DNA of 64,000 nt, taken from the NCBI RefSeq assembly GCF_900099935.1, contig NZ_FNEK01000006.1, positions 1 through 64,000 of the forward strand. Direction: 5' to 3'. The stretch comes from Aliiruegeria lutimaris (lineage in GTDB: Bacteria; Pseudomonadota; Alphaproteobacteria; Rhodobacterales; Rhodobacteraceae). Under the pieces are notes generated by a model that did not search any database, was not told the DNA's origin, and saw only the letters and a list, made by a program, of their open reading frames with translations. Positions 51,395 through 59,607 of the stretch are shown here, in pieces. The translations under genes were made by a program, and so were the position numbers. Position 1 is the stretch's first letter. Every line of letters begins with the position of its first letter.

Positions 51395-51796
51395 TCACGC
51401 CCCGACCTTGGGGCCGAGACAGAACAGGTCCTCTTCCGTCTCCCCGGCCTCGTAAAGCTCGGTTCCCGTTTCCTCGCCATCGAACAAGGCCCGAAGCCCC
51501 CCGCCCTCGGCATGGAAGGTCCAGCATTGCTGCCCTTCGATCCCTTCATAGACGAAACAGATCATCTCCCCGAGCGGGTACCAGTACCCGTCCTGGCATT
51601 CGCCATCGAGGAAACTCCATGTCACCTTTCGCCCCGGCATGTACCGCTCGGCGCCGTAAGCCCTGCCATGGGAGTGGAACAGGAGCGTGCGCCCCTCGGT
51701 ATGGGCTTCGAAAGCCTCCGCCGAAAGCGGTCCCTCGGCGCGCGCAGGGGCGCAGAGCGTCATCGCGATGACAACAAGAGCGAAAAGGCGGCACAT
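51395..51796 (-). CDS. Exported hypothetical protein
   Basis: 133 residues with a clear signal peptide (MCRLFALVVIAMTLCAPARA, cleavage before EGPLS). The mature 113 residues contain a glycine/aromatic-rich core (YGAERYMPGRKVTWSFLDGE, CQDGYWYPLGEMICFVYEGI, EGQQCWTF) with three conserved-looking Cys that could form disulfides in the periplasm. Small exported proteins with a GRKVxWxFxxGxCxxGxWY pattern are frequent in Rhodobacterales. Function unknown. Divergent from the lysoplasmalogenase-like gene. Confidence 0.82.
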   Translation of the reverse strand: MCRLFALVVIAMTLCAPARAEGPLSAEAFEAHTEGRTLLFHSHGRAYGAERYMPGRKVTWSFLDGECQDGYWYPLGEMICFVYEGIEGQQCWTFHAEGGGLRALFDGEETGTELYEAGETEEDLFCLGPKVGA

Positions 51797-51916
51797 GGCG
51801 GCTCCCTGAAAACTGCCCGGCCAACATGCCAGATCCTCTGCCGCCACTCCAGCCCGCCCGAAAGGCACGTGGCGAAACGGATGACAGGGCCGCCGCCTTC
51901 CCTTAAGCCGCAGACC

Positions 51917-52579
51917 ATGTCCCTCTTCTCCGTTCCCCTCGCCCTGCTGGCGACGCTCTCTTCGGCGACCTACCTGCTTTTCCTCAGCGCTTCCCCGCCG
52001 GGCCTCGTCAAATCCACGCTGAAAACGGCATCGACCCTGCCCCTGGCGCTCTCGGCCCTGGCCACCGGCGCAACGCCTTGGCTCGTCGCCGCGCTCGGCC
52101 TCGGCGCACTGGGCGACCTGCTGCTCTCGCGCGCCGGGCAGAGGGCTTTCCTGCTCGGATTGATCGCCTTCGCAATCGCCCACCTGGCCTATCTCGGGCT
52201 GTTTCTTTTCGAGGCCAGCGCCGAATTCGCGGAGTTGGCACAAGCTGGGAAAATCGTCCCGGCCTTCCTGCTGCTTGCCTTCGGCGGCGCGATGGCAGGG
52301 TTCCTCTGGCCCGCGGCAGGCGAAATGCGCTGGCCGGTCATGGCTTACATCGCCATCATCCTCGCCATGGGCCTCGCCGCCTTCGCGCTTCCCGCGAGCA
52401 CTGGTCCGTGGCCTCTCCTGGCCGCGCTTTCCTTCATCGCCTCGGACGCGATTCTGGCCAGCGAGCTCTTCCTGCTTCCGGAACGGCATCCGGCGCGCCG
52501 CTACACGCCCTATGCGGTCTGGGCGCTTTACTGGAGCGCCCAGGCGCTTTTTCTTGTAACATTCGGGTTGCTGGCGTGA
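51917..52579 (+). CDS. YhhN/lysoplasmalogenase-family membrane protein
   Basis: 220 residues, about eight membrane segments, matching the YhhN/TMEM86 family: STLKTASTLPLALSALATGA near the N-terminus, LGLGALGDLLLSR (the conserved GDxxL) and LSFIASDAILASELFLLPER (the conserved SD). Eukaryotic members hydrolyse the vinyl-ether bond of lysoplasmalogens; bacterial roles are less clear. ATG 51917 is the first start whose product fits the family; the frame upstream belongs to the opposite strand. Confidence 0.88.
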   Translation: MSLFSVPLALLATLSSATYLLFLSASPPGLVKSTLKTASTLPLALSALATGATPWLVAALGLGALGDLLLSRAGQRAFLLGLIAFAIAHLAYLGLFLFEASAEFAELAQAGKIVPAFLLLAFGGAMAGFLWPAAGEMRWPVMAYIAIILAMGLAAFALPASTGPWPLLAALSFIASDAILASELFLLPERHPARRYTPYAVWALYWSAQALFLVTFGLLA

Positions 52580-52668
52580 GGCTGAAGCCGCATTCATGCG
52601 GCATCGCCGGGCTTCCAAATCGCGCGGCTTGTGATTAGGTGAGAAGGAGTCCCAGCGGAAAGACCCCC

Positions 52669-53856
52669 ATGGCATTTTTCAGTAAACTCAAGGACCGGCT
52701 GTTCAAATCTTCCTCCAAGCTCGAAGAGGGGCTGGATGCCATCGTGCAGGATGGCGGCGAGGAGGAGGCGATCGCGCCGGAATCCCCGGCCCGGTTCGCA
52801 CAGGATCCCGAGCCGGAACCCGCGCCCGAACCGGCCCGTCCGCCCGAACCGGCGGTCCCCGAGCCGGTCACGCCGGAGGCGCCGCAGCCGGGCGATCCCT
52901 TCCCCGATGCGCCGCCTTCGGAAATGCCCCAACCGGAGCTGCCCCCCGAGACATCGGCCGCGCCCGCGCGGCCGGGCCTCATGGGCCGGCTCTTCGGACG
53001 CAGCGAGCCGACAACGGTGGTGCGTCGCGCGCTCGATGATGACATGCTCGAACAACTCGAGGAATTGCTCATCGCCTCCGACATGGGCGTCGATACCGCG
53101 CTGCGGGTGACGGCCAACATGGCCGAAGGGCGCTTCGGCAAGAAACTCTCGACCGCCGAGATCAAGTCCCTGCTGGCCTCCGAGGTCGCCCGCATCATGG
53201 AGCCGGTCGCCCGCCCGCTGCCACTCTACCCGAAGAAACCGCAGGTTGTGCTGGTGGTCGGCGTGAACGGCTCGGGCAAGACCACGACCATCGGCAAGCT
53301 CGCCAGCCAGTTCCGCGCCGCCGGCAAGAAGGTGGTGATCGCCGCCGGCGACACCTTTCGTGCGGCGGCGGTCGAGCAACTCCAGATCTGGGGTGACCGG
53401 GCGGGCGTTCCTGTCCTGACCGCTCCTGAAGGCTCCGATCCCGCGAGCCTCGCCTTCGACGCCATGGAACAGGCGCAGCGCGATGGGGCGGACCTGCTTA
53501 TGATCGACACGGCCGGCCGGCTTCAGAACCGTGCCGACCTCATGGAAGAACTCGCCAAGATCGTCCGCGTCATCCGCAAGAAAGACCCGGACGCGCCACA
53601 TAACACCCTCCTCGTACTGGACGCGACCACCGGGCAGAATGCACTGTCCCAGGTCGAGACCTTCCAGAAGCTTTCCGACGTTTCCGGCCTCGTCATGACC
53701 AAGCTCGATGGCACTGCGCGCGGTGGCGTGCTGGTCGCACTGGCCGACAAGTTCGGCCTTCCGATCCACGCCATTGGCGTCGGCGAACAGATCGACGATC
53801 TGCAGCCCTTCGATCCGGAAGAATTCGCCGCCGCCCTGACCGGCGCCGAGGGCTAA
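52669..53856 (+). CDS. ftsY: Signal recognition particle receptor
   Basis: 395 residues. An acidic, Pro/Glu-rich N-terminal A domain (about residues 20-110) precedes the NG GTPase: [20 protein letters not shown] (G1), [11 protein letters not shown] (G2), [18 protein letters not shown] (G3), [12 protein letters not shown] (G4) and a final [20 protein letters not shown]. It docks SRP-bound ribosomes at the inner membrane. ATG 52669 is used, ten codons inside the longer frame. A run of six T bases follows closely after the stop, but I see no paired stem before it. Confidence 0.97.
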   Translation: MAFFSKLKDRLFKSSSKLEEGLDAIVQDGGEEEAIAPESPARFAQDPEPEPAPEPARPPEPAVPEPVTPEAPQPGDPFPDAPPSEMPQPELPPETSAAPARPGLMGRLFGRSEPTTVVRRALDDDMLEQLEELLIASDMGVDTALRVTANMAEGRFGKKLSTAEIKSLLASEVARIMEPVARPLPLYPKKPQVVLVVGVNGSGKTTTIGKLASQFRAAGKKVVIAAGDTFRAAAVEQLQIWGDRAGVPVLTAPEGSDPASLAFDAMEQAQRDGADLLMIDTAGRLQNRADLMEELAKIVRVIRKKDPDAPHNTLLVLDATTGQNALSQVETFQKLSDVSGLVMTKLDGTARGGVLVALADKFGLPIHAIGVGEQIDDLQPFDPEEFAAALTGAEG

Positions 53857-54086
53857 GGCCAGCAAACGCTTTTTTCAAAGTTTCTAATCTGACAACACAT
53901 CCCGGCAAAAAACGGGAACGCGCGAACAAGGCGAAGCTCTCGCGGTTGCCACGCGAAGCCACCAAGGGCGAGCGGATGACAGGCGTCGATCACGAGGGCT
54001 TAAAAGGGCCTGACTTCCGGCGTATGGGAAGGCCCGAGGAACCAACAGACGCGCAACCGCTGGCTGCGCCGTAGTCGGGGTGAGAC

Positions 54087-54989
54087 GTGTCGGACTGGAT
54101 CATTTCGCTCGAGGGCACGGAGGCCGGCGCCTTGCTCGCCACCCTGCTGGCATTGAGCGCGGCCTTCCTGCATGCCGTCTTCGGCGCGTTGCAAAAGGGG
54201 CGTTTCGACCCCTGGCTCAGCCGTGGCGCCATTGACGCCTGGCTGTTTGTGATCTCCGCGCCCATCGCGCTTCTCATGGTGCCTTGGCCCAGGGGCTGGG
54301 AGTGGCTGATCATGCTCGGGGTGATGATCATCCATTTCGCTTACAAGATCGGCATGGCACTGGCCTATTCGCGCGGTGCCTTCACCGTGGTCTACCCGGT
54401 TGTGCGCGGCTCCGGCCCGCTCTTCACGGTCATTGGCGCCTGGATCATCTTCGGCGAGACCTTCACGCTCATCCAGTGGGTTGGCGTGCTGGTGTTGGTC
54501 GCCGGCATCTTCGGGCTGGCCGTCTACAACCTGATCCATGTCGAGATCGACCGCGAAACGCTCGTGCCCGCGCTTTGGCTGGCGGTGGGCACCGGCGCGC
54601 TGGTCGCGCTCTACACCACCTACGACGCTTACGGCATTCGCACCACGCCGGATCCGTTCACCTTCCTTGCATGGTTCTTCTTCCTCACCGCCATGGACAT
54701 GCCGGTGATCGCCGCCCTGCGCTGGCACAACCTGCGCCACCGGCCAGACCCGCGCCCGCTGCTCTGGATGGGCTTTGTCGGCGCGCTCGTGGCCTGGGGC
54801 AGCTTCGGTTCGGTCATGCTGGCCACCCGGCTCGACAAGGTGGGTGAAGCAGCCGTGCTGCGTGAGACCTCTACCGTCTTTGCCGCCCTGATCGGGTGGC
54901 TCGTGCTCAAGGAAAGCGTCGGCCCGCGCCGGCTCGCGCTGATGAGCACAATCGCGTTAGGCGCCGTCATCATGGAGCTGGGCAGTTGA
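54087..54989 (+). CDS. EamA-family transporter
   Basis: 300 residues, ten membrane segments in two EamA repeats; GAFTVVYPVVRGSGPLFTVI and AAVLRETSTVFAALIGWLVL mark the two halves (the latter with the ETSxxFA motif of the family). Starts with GTG at 54087. Distinct from the DMT transporter at 46.6 kb. Followed after 53 bases by yciB. Exported compound unknown. Confidence 0.88.
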   Translation: MSDWIISLEGTEAGALLATLLALSAAFLHAVFGALQKGRFDPWLSRGAIDAWLFVISAPIALLMVPWPRGWEWLIMLGVMIIHFAYKIGMALAYSRGAFTVVYPVVRGSGPLFTVIGAWIIFGETFTLIQWVGVLVLVAGIFGLAVYNLIHVEIDRETLVPALWLAVGTGALVALYTTYDAYGIRTTPDPFTFLAWFFFLTAMDMPVIAALRWHNLRHRPDPRPLLWMGFVGALVAWGSFGSVMLATRLDKVGEAAVLRETSTVFAALIGWLVLKESVGPRRLALMSTIALGAVIMELGS

Positions 54990-55042
54990 CACCGCCGCAA
55001 AAAACGGCTGCAACCCTGCGAAACAAACCCGGAGCCCGCGCA

Positions 55043-55651
55043 ATGGACGAAAAAAAGATCAACCCGCTCCTGAAACAGGTGCTGGAACTTGGCCCGACCA
55101 TTGCCTTCTTCGTGGCCTACATGCGCATGCGCGAGCAGACCTACATGCTCGCAGGCACCGAATATGATGGGTTTATCGTCGCTGCTGCAGCCTTTGTGCC
55201 GATCCTGCTGGTGGCGATGGCGATCCTTTGGAAGCTGACCGGCAAGCTCTCCCGCATCCAGGTGTTTACGGCGGTGCTGGTGATCGTCTTCGGCGGCCTG
55301 ACCGTGTGGTTCAACGACGAAACCTTCTTCAAGATGAAGACAACCATCGTCTACGGCCTCTTCGCCATACTGCTTGGCATCGGCCTGCTGCAGGGACGCA
55401 GCTACCTCGCCTGGGTCCTGGGCGACGCCATGCCCATGGCCGAGGAAGGCTGGATGAAACTCACCCGACGGCTGACTTACGGCTTCGCTGTGCTGGCCGT
55501 GGCAAACGAATATGTCTGGCGGACCATGTCCACCGATGCCTGGGTAAAGATCGAGACTTTCGGCTTTCCCATCGCGCTCTTTGTTTTCCTCTCGGTGCAG
55601 GTCTTCACCTTGCAGAAATACATGGAAATGGAGGACGAACCGGCCGAATAG
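55043..55651 (+). CDS. yciB: Septation/YciB (IspZ) inner-membrane protein
   Basis: 202 residues, about five membrane segments. Family marks: LLKQVLELGPTIAFFVAYMR near the N-terminus, KLSRIQVFTAVLVIVFGGLT, WFNDETFFKMKTTIVYGLFA and NEYVWRTMSTDAWVKIETFG. YciB influences envelope integrity and septation; mechanism is unclear. The gene is often close to ftsY in alphaproteobacteria, as here. Confidence 0.93.
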   Translation: MDEKKINPLLKQVLELGPTIAFFVAYMRMREQTYMLAGTEYDGFIVAAAAFVPILLVAMAILWKLTGKLSRIQVFTAVLVIVFGGLTVWFNDETFFKMKTTIVYGLFAILLGIGLLQGRSYLAWVLGDAMPMAEEGWMKLTRRLTYGFAVLAVANEYVWRTMSTDAWVKIETFGFPIALFVFLSVQVFTLQKYMEMEDEPAE

Positions 55652-55782
55652 GCCGGTCCCGCGCCGTTCCGCTTACGTCACGCCGTGTCGCGTGCGGGCT
55701 TTCTCATGCCGCACGTGCCACTTGACGGAAATCCCGCAGGCAATAGCCTCGTTCCGATCCGCCGCATGAAACGAGGCATGTC

Positions 55783-56484
55783 GTGACCGAGTTCCCTTCC
55801 GATCTTCCGGCCACCCGCCGCCTGCACGACGATCCGAACTGGCTTTACCTGTTGCGGGAATTCGAAACGCTCTATCGCTACGGCTCTCCCGGCGGCAGCA
55901 GGGCCATCCGTGCCCACCGCCGCAAGATCCGTGAAAGGCTCTCGCAGGCGATCGACGCGAACCCGGAGATCCTGCCGCGCGAACCGGCAGAAAAACCGGT
56001 GACCGCCTTCCTGCCGCGGGCGCTCGATATCGCGGCGCGCGGATCGGTCTACGCCCTGGCGCGCGCTTTCGGGCGTATCTGCCCGGCGCTGACCTGGGAA
56101 TACGGATACGAGAAGGTGCCCAAGGCGCTGGAAAAGAAATATGCCTATTGCGAGGTGCTGGGACCCAAGGGGCCGGTTCAGGCCGATAAGCTCATCCTCG
56201 GATTCGTTCTCTTCGCGCCGCGCACGACCTATCCCCAGCACAGCCATCATGACATCGAGGAAAGCTATGTCTCGGTGGCCGGCGCATGGTCCGAGAACGA
56301 CGCGGCCGTCTACGCGCCCGGCTCTCTGATCCTGAACAATCCCGGCCATGAACACCGCATCACCACCGGCGATCAGGAACCCTGCCTGCTCGCCTATGCC
56401 TGGACGGGAACCCAGGAGCGCCTCGTCGCGCCGGGGATGAAATTCTCCTCCACCCGCAAGATCCGGGCCGCCAAGGGGATCTGA
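55783..56484 (+). CDS. dddL: Dimethylsulfoniopropionate lyase, DddL type
   Basis: 233 residues, a C-terminal cupin preceded by a helical N-terminal half, as in DddL. The metal/catalytic segment is TTYPQHSHHDIEESYVSVAG (His, His, Glu, Tyr as in DMSP lyases), with a second histidine motif in LILNNPGHEHRITTG. The reaction cleaves DMSP to dimethyl sulfide and acrylate, and DddL is common in roseobacters. The GTG at 55783 is the start. No acrylate-handling gene is next to it. The protein could also be a diverged cupin lyase, but layout and length fit DddL. Confidence 0.83.
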   Translation: MTEFPSDLPATRRLHDDPNWLYLLREFETLYRYGSPGGSRAIRAHRRKIRERLSQAIDANPEILPREPAEKPVTAFLPRALDIAARGSVYALARAFGRICPALTWEYGYEKVPKALEKKYAYCEVLGPKGPVQADKLILGFVLFAPRTTYPQHSHHDIEESYVSVAGAWSENDAAVYAPGSLILNNPGHEHRITTGDQEPCLLAYAWTGTQERLVAPGMKFSSTRKIRAAKGI

Positions 56485-56584
56485 GCCCCGAAGTGGAAAG
56501 GCGTCTGGCTTCCTCTTTAGCGGAAATGTCTCCGGAACGGCGCCTATGGGGGCAGGCCCCGCCCCTGCTCCGCGCGAAACGACG

Positions 56585-57289
56585 CTAGCGCCGGAACAGC
56601 ACAGACTGGCTCGCCTTGTCCTTCCGGAAATCGCCCCGCTTTTCGGCCGCAAGCGCGCGTCCCCGCTGCACGCCCGGACGCGCGCCCATCGTCTCCAGCC
56701 AGCGCGCCATATGCGGCTTGTCGTCCAGCGTCTGCTGCTGCCCTTCCCAGAGCGAGGCCCAGCCCCAGATCGCCATATCGGCAATCGAATAGAAATCGCC
56801 GGCCACGAATTCATGCTTTGCCAGTTGCCGGTCCAGCACGCCGTAAAGTCGCGCAGTTTCGGCCCGGTAGCGGTCTTTCGCATAGGGCAGGTCATTGGGC
56901 GGATCCATCGCCGGGGCGTATTTCAGAAAATGATGCGCCTGTCCCGCCATTGGGCCAAGCCCGCCCATCTGCCACATCAGCCACTGGTCGACGGCAATGC
57001 GCTCGCGTTCGCTCTCACCATAAAAGCGCCCGGTCTTGCGAGCGAGATATTGCAGGATGGCGCCGGATTCGAAGATCGAGATCGGCGCACCATCGGGACC
57101 CTCGGGGTCGATGATCGCCGGCATCTTGTTGTTCGGCGCAATCTTGAGGAAATCCGGCTCGTACTGCTCCCCCTTGCCGATATCGACAAGGTGCAGCTCG
57201 TAGGGCAGCGCCATTTCTTCCAGGGCGATGGATACTTTCCAGCCATTCGGGGTCGGCCAGAAATACAGATCTATCGGCTCCCGCTGCAT
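56585..57289 (-). CDS. Glutathione S-transferase, YfcG/YghU-like
   Basis: 234 residues. N-terminal thioredoxin-like domain starting PIDLYFWPTPNGWKVSIALE and KIAPNNKMPAIIDPEG (cis-Pro region), then an all-helical C-terminal domain (QWLMWQMGGLGPMAGQAHHF). The TPNGWKVS start marks the nu-class YfcG/YghU group, which has disulfide-bond reductase activity. Stand-alone gene, divergent from metZ. Confidence 0.92.
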   Translation of the reverse strand: MQREPIDLYFWPTPNGWKVSIALEEMALPYELHLVDIGKGEQYEPDFLKIAPNNKMPAIIDPEGPDGAPISIFESGAILQYLARKTGRFYGESERERIAVDQWLMWQMGGLGPMAGQAHHFLKYAPAMDPPNDLPYAKDRYRAETARLYGVLDRQLAKHEFVAGDFYSIADMAIWGWASLWEGQQQTLDDKPHMARWLETMGARPGVQRGRALAAEKRGDFRKDKASQSVLFRR

Positions 57290-57767
57290 TGTACCCTCCC
57301 GTGAGTCCGGCGGTCAGATTGCCGCTCAGGAGGCGAAGGGCAAGGGCGGAATGCACCGTGCGAAGCTGCCTGTGCCAATCCTCTCGCCTGCTGGCCTCGG
57401 CTGGGGCGCAATCAGACTGACCAATGCAATGGCACGCCCGCGCGCCGGAGATCGGTATCTCGAATCCTTGCGCCGCCAGCGCCGCCACGATCTCGCGTCA
57501 GGCAATAGTCACATCGGTCCAGTTTCGAGGCGCCGCGAAATGCCCATCCCGAGCGCCCGCTCGTCAAAGCGTAGCGGTGTAACCAACCATTCCAGCAGCT
57601 GCGATCCGGGGCGCGCGACAGGATATGGGGGCGGGCTGTTCACGTGTCATTGCCACGGCGGGGGGACGGCCCGATTGCAGCGCCGTGACGCATCGGTAAC
57701 GAAATGGCAACGCTCTCGGCCCGCGCTTGACGAGACGTCCCTCAAGGCGATAACTGCCCCTCACGAG
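57290..57767. other. Intergenic leader between GST and metZ
   Basis: 478 bases with no gene I can support. A plus-strand frame in phase with metZ is open through the region, but it would cross the riboswitch and terminator and shows no family features. The metZ promoter should lie in the last about 60-100 bases; I cannot single out a convincing -35/-10 pair. Confidence 0.5.
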
Positions 57768-57825
57768 ACTCGTGGCGATTTGTGCACCGGATTGCGGGCC
57801 ACGTTAAACATGCCGCTAAAGAGGT
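57768..57825 (+). ncRNA. SAM-II riboswitch
   Basis: The sequence follows the SAM-II (metA-type) consensus: GGCGATTTGT, GATTGCGGGCCACGTTAAA and GCTAAAGAGG, in that order and at the usual spacing. The GCGGGCCACGTTAAA segment and the final GCTAAAG are the conserved pseudoknot parts. SAM-II elements are found in alphaproteobacteria upstream of methionine and SAM genes. It lies just ahead of an intrinsic terminator and metZ, so high SAM should lower metZ expression. Confidence 0.9.
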
Positions 57826-57837
57826 CAGAAGCGGGTC

Positions 57838-57868
57838 GCCCCGCCGCTGGCTGCGGTGGGGCTTTTTT
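57838..57868 (+). terminator. Intrinsic terminator of the SAM-II attenuator
   Basis: GCCCCGCCGC (57838-57847) pairs over its full length, with one G-U pair, to GCGGTGGGGC (57853-57862) around a TGGCT loop, then TTTTTT (57863-57868). It starts 13 bases after the riboswitch core and ends 17 bases before the metZ ATG, so it is the likely expression platform. Confidence 0.88.
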
Positions 57869-57884
57869 GTTGGGAGGTCTCCAC

Positions 57885-59072
57885 ATGGAAGACTGGAAAA
57901 CGCGCACCAAACTGATCCATTCCGGCATTCGCCGAAGCCAGTATGGCGAAGTGGCCGAAGCGATCTTCATGACCCAGGGCTTCGTCTATGAAAGCGCCGA
58001 GCAGGCCGAGGCTCGCTTCCTTGAGGCAGGGCCGGACGAATTCATCTATGCCCGCTACGGCAACCCGACTGTCAAGATGTTCGAAGACCGCATTGCCGCG
58101 CTGGAAGGCGCGGAGGACGCCTTTGCTACCGCCTCCGGCATGGCCGCAGTCAACGGCGCGCTGACTTCCATGTTGAAGGCGGGAGATCACGTTGTGGCCG
58201 CGCGGGCTCTGTTCGGTTCCTGTCTCTATATTCTCGAAGAAGTGCTGACCCGCTTCGGCGTCAACGTGACCTTTGTCGACGGTACCGATCTCGACCAGTG
58301 GAAGCACGCGATCAACAAGGACACCAAGGCGGTCTTCTTCGAATCGATGTCCAACCCGACGCTCGAAGTGATCGACCTTCCGGCGGTGGCCAGGCTGGCC
58401 CGCCGCGTGGGGGCAAAGGTGATCGTGGACAATGTCTTTGCCACGCCCGTCTTTTCCCGCGCGCTGGAGCAGGGCGCCGACGTGGTCGTATACTCGGCCA
58501 CCAAGCATATCGACGGGCAGGGCCGTGCACTGGGCGGCGTGATCCTTGGAACAAAAGAGTTCATCCGCAAGACGGTCGAGCCCTATCTCAAGCATACCGG
58601 CGGTTCGATGAGCCCGTTCACCGCCTGGATCATGCTGAAGGGACTGGAAACGCTGGACCTGCGCGTGCGCGCACAAGCGGCGACGGCGCAGGCCATGGCC
58701 GAAGCTCTGCAATGGGATGCCCGGCTGGAACGGGTGATCTATCCCGGCCTGGAACAGCACCCGCAGCATGTGCTGGCCGGGAAGCTTCTGGAAAAGCCGG
58801 GCACGGTCCTGTCGCTCGACATCAAGGGCGGGCAGGCGGCGGCGTTCCGCTTCCTCAATGCGCTCAAGATCATGACGATTTCGAACAATCTTGGCGACGC
58901 GAAATCCATTGTTACGCACCCGGCGACGACGACGCATCAACGCCTTAGCGATGAGCAGAAGGATATGCTGGGTATCACGCCGGGACTCGTGCGTGTCAGC
59001 ATTGGCATCGAGGATTCTGACGACCTGATCGCGGATGTGAAACAGGCGCTGGATGCTGTGGAGGCCAGATAG
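57885..59072 (+). CDS. metZ: O-succinylhomoserine (homoserine) sulfhydrylase
   Basis: 395 residues, PLP-dependent Cys/Met-metabolism enzyme making homocysteine from an acylated homoserine and sulfide. FATASGMAAVNGALTSMLKA binds the cofactor phosphate, VIVDNVFATPVF carries the Asp, and the PLP Lys is in VVYSATKHIDGQGRALGG. The LKHTGGSMSPFTAWIMLKGL stretch is MetZ-like. GGGAGG precedes ATG 57885; the frame upstream runs through the riboswitch and is not coding. Regulation by the SAM-II element is clear. Confidence 0.95.
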   Translation: MEDWKTRTKLIHSGIRRSQYGEVAEAIFMTQGFVYESAEQAEARFLEAGPDEFIYARYGNPTVKMFEDRIAALEGAEDAFATASGMAAVNGALTSMLKAGDHVVAARALFGSCLYILEEVLTRFGVNVTFVDGTDLDQWKHAINKDTKAVFFESMSNPTLEVIDLPAVARLARRVGAKVIVDNVFATPVFSRALEQGADVVVYSATKHIDGQGRALGGVILGTKEFIRKTVEPYLKHTGGSMSPFTAWIMLKGLETLDLRVRAQAATAQAMAEALQWDARLERVIYPGLEQHPQHVLAGKLLEKPGTVLSLDIKGGQAAAFRFLNALKIMTISNNLGDAKSIVTHPATTTHQRLSDEQKDMLGITPGLVRVSIGIEDSDDLIADVKQALDAVEAR

Positions 59073-59143
59073 CGGTCGGTTAGCGAACCGGGTGGCCGTC
59101 GGGTGGCGTGCGCTTCGCGCGCGTGAACGATCCTGCGGATCAT

Positions 59144-59220
59144 GCCTCCGGCGGAAGTATTTGGAGAAAGATGAAAGCGGAAGCCGCTTATCATCCTCTT
59201 TCTGAAAGTATCCTGGGGGG
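59144..59220. repeat. Dispersed intergenic repeat, inverted pair (copies 2 and 3)
   Basis: Copy 2 (59144-59178, plus) reads GCCTCCGGCGGAAGTATTTG followed by GAGAAAGATGAAAG. Copy 3 (59191-59220) is on the other strand: CCCCCCAGGATACTTTCAG followed by AAAGAGGATGA, less well kept at its first ten bases. They face each other between metZ and the convergent DUF2061 gene and match the copy after xseA (51343-51375). Confidence 0.6.
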
Positions 59221-59221
59221 A

Positions 59222-59256
59222 GTGCTCGTAAGAGCACCGGGGGGCAAGGCCCCCCG
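59222..59256. terminator. Two adjacent hairpins between convergent genes
   Basis: GTGCTC-GTAA-GAGCAC (59222-59237) is followed directly by CGGGGGG-CAAGG-CCCCCCG (59238-59256). They lie between metZ and the convergent DUF2061 gene and probably end transcription from both sides. Neither has a clear T-run. Confidence 0.5.
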
Positions 59257-59282
59257 AAACCGTCTATATCGGCTCCTTCCAG

Positions 59283-59492
59283 CTAGTCCGAATTACGTCC
59301 CCAGCGGACCCGTGCCCAGGCTCGCTCGTGCAGCATATAGGTGACCATGCCCGATGCCGCGCCAAGCAGGGCAATGGCGCCGCCTGTTTCAACCGATCCC
59401 GTCAGCGCCCAGGTGATCGCGGTCATCACCACCAACCCCATTGCCTGCCATGTCAGGGCCTTCGCGAAACTACGCCTGGGGGTCTCTGTCAT
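59283..59492 (-). CDS. DUF2061 membrane protein
   Basis: 69 residues from ATG 59492, GGAG eight bases upstream (a TTG two codons earlier is the alternative). Matches DUF2061: RRSFAKALTWQAMGLVVMTA, ITWALTGSVETGGAIALLGA and MVTYMLHERAWARVRWGR, two membrane segments. Function unknown. In some bacteria the family is found beside sulfur-assimilation genes; here it converges on metZ. Confidence 0.9.
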   Translation of the reverse strand: MTETPRRSFAKALTWQAMGLVVMTAITWALTGSVETGGAIALLGAASGMVTYMLHERAWARVRWGRNSD

Positions 59493-59607
59493 GTCCAATC
59501 TCCAGATCTTGTTGGTTTTTTCATCTCTCTATCGCGCGGTTCTCCGCTGTTGGAAACTCTGCAAATACTCTTGCTTTTTTCTCCATTGGTGAGAATAGTC
59601 TGCAATT

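Noticed and set aside
57228-57884. N-terminal extension of metZ
   Set aside because: The frame is open but runs through a clear SAM-II riboswitch and an intrinsic terminator; the family N-terminus begins at 57885.
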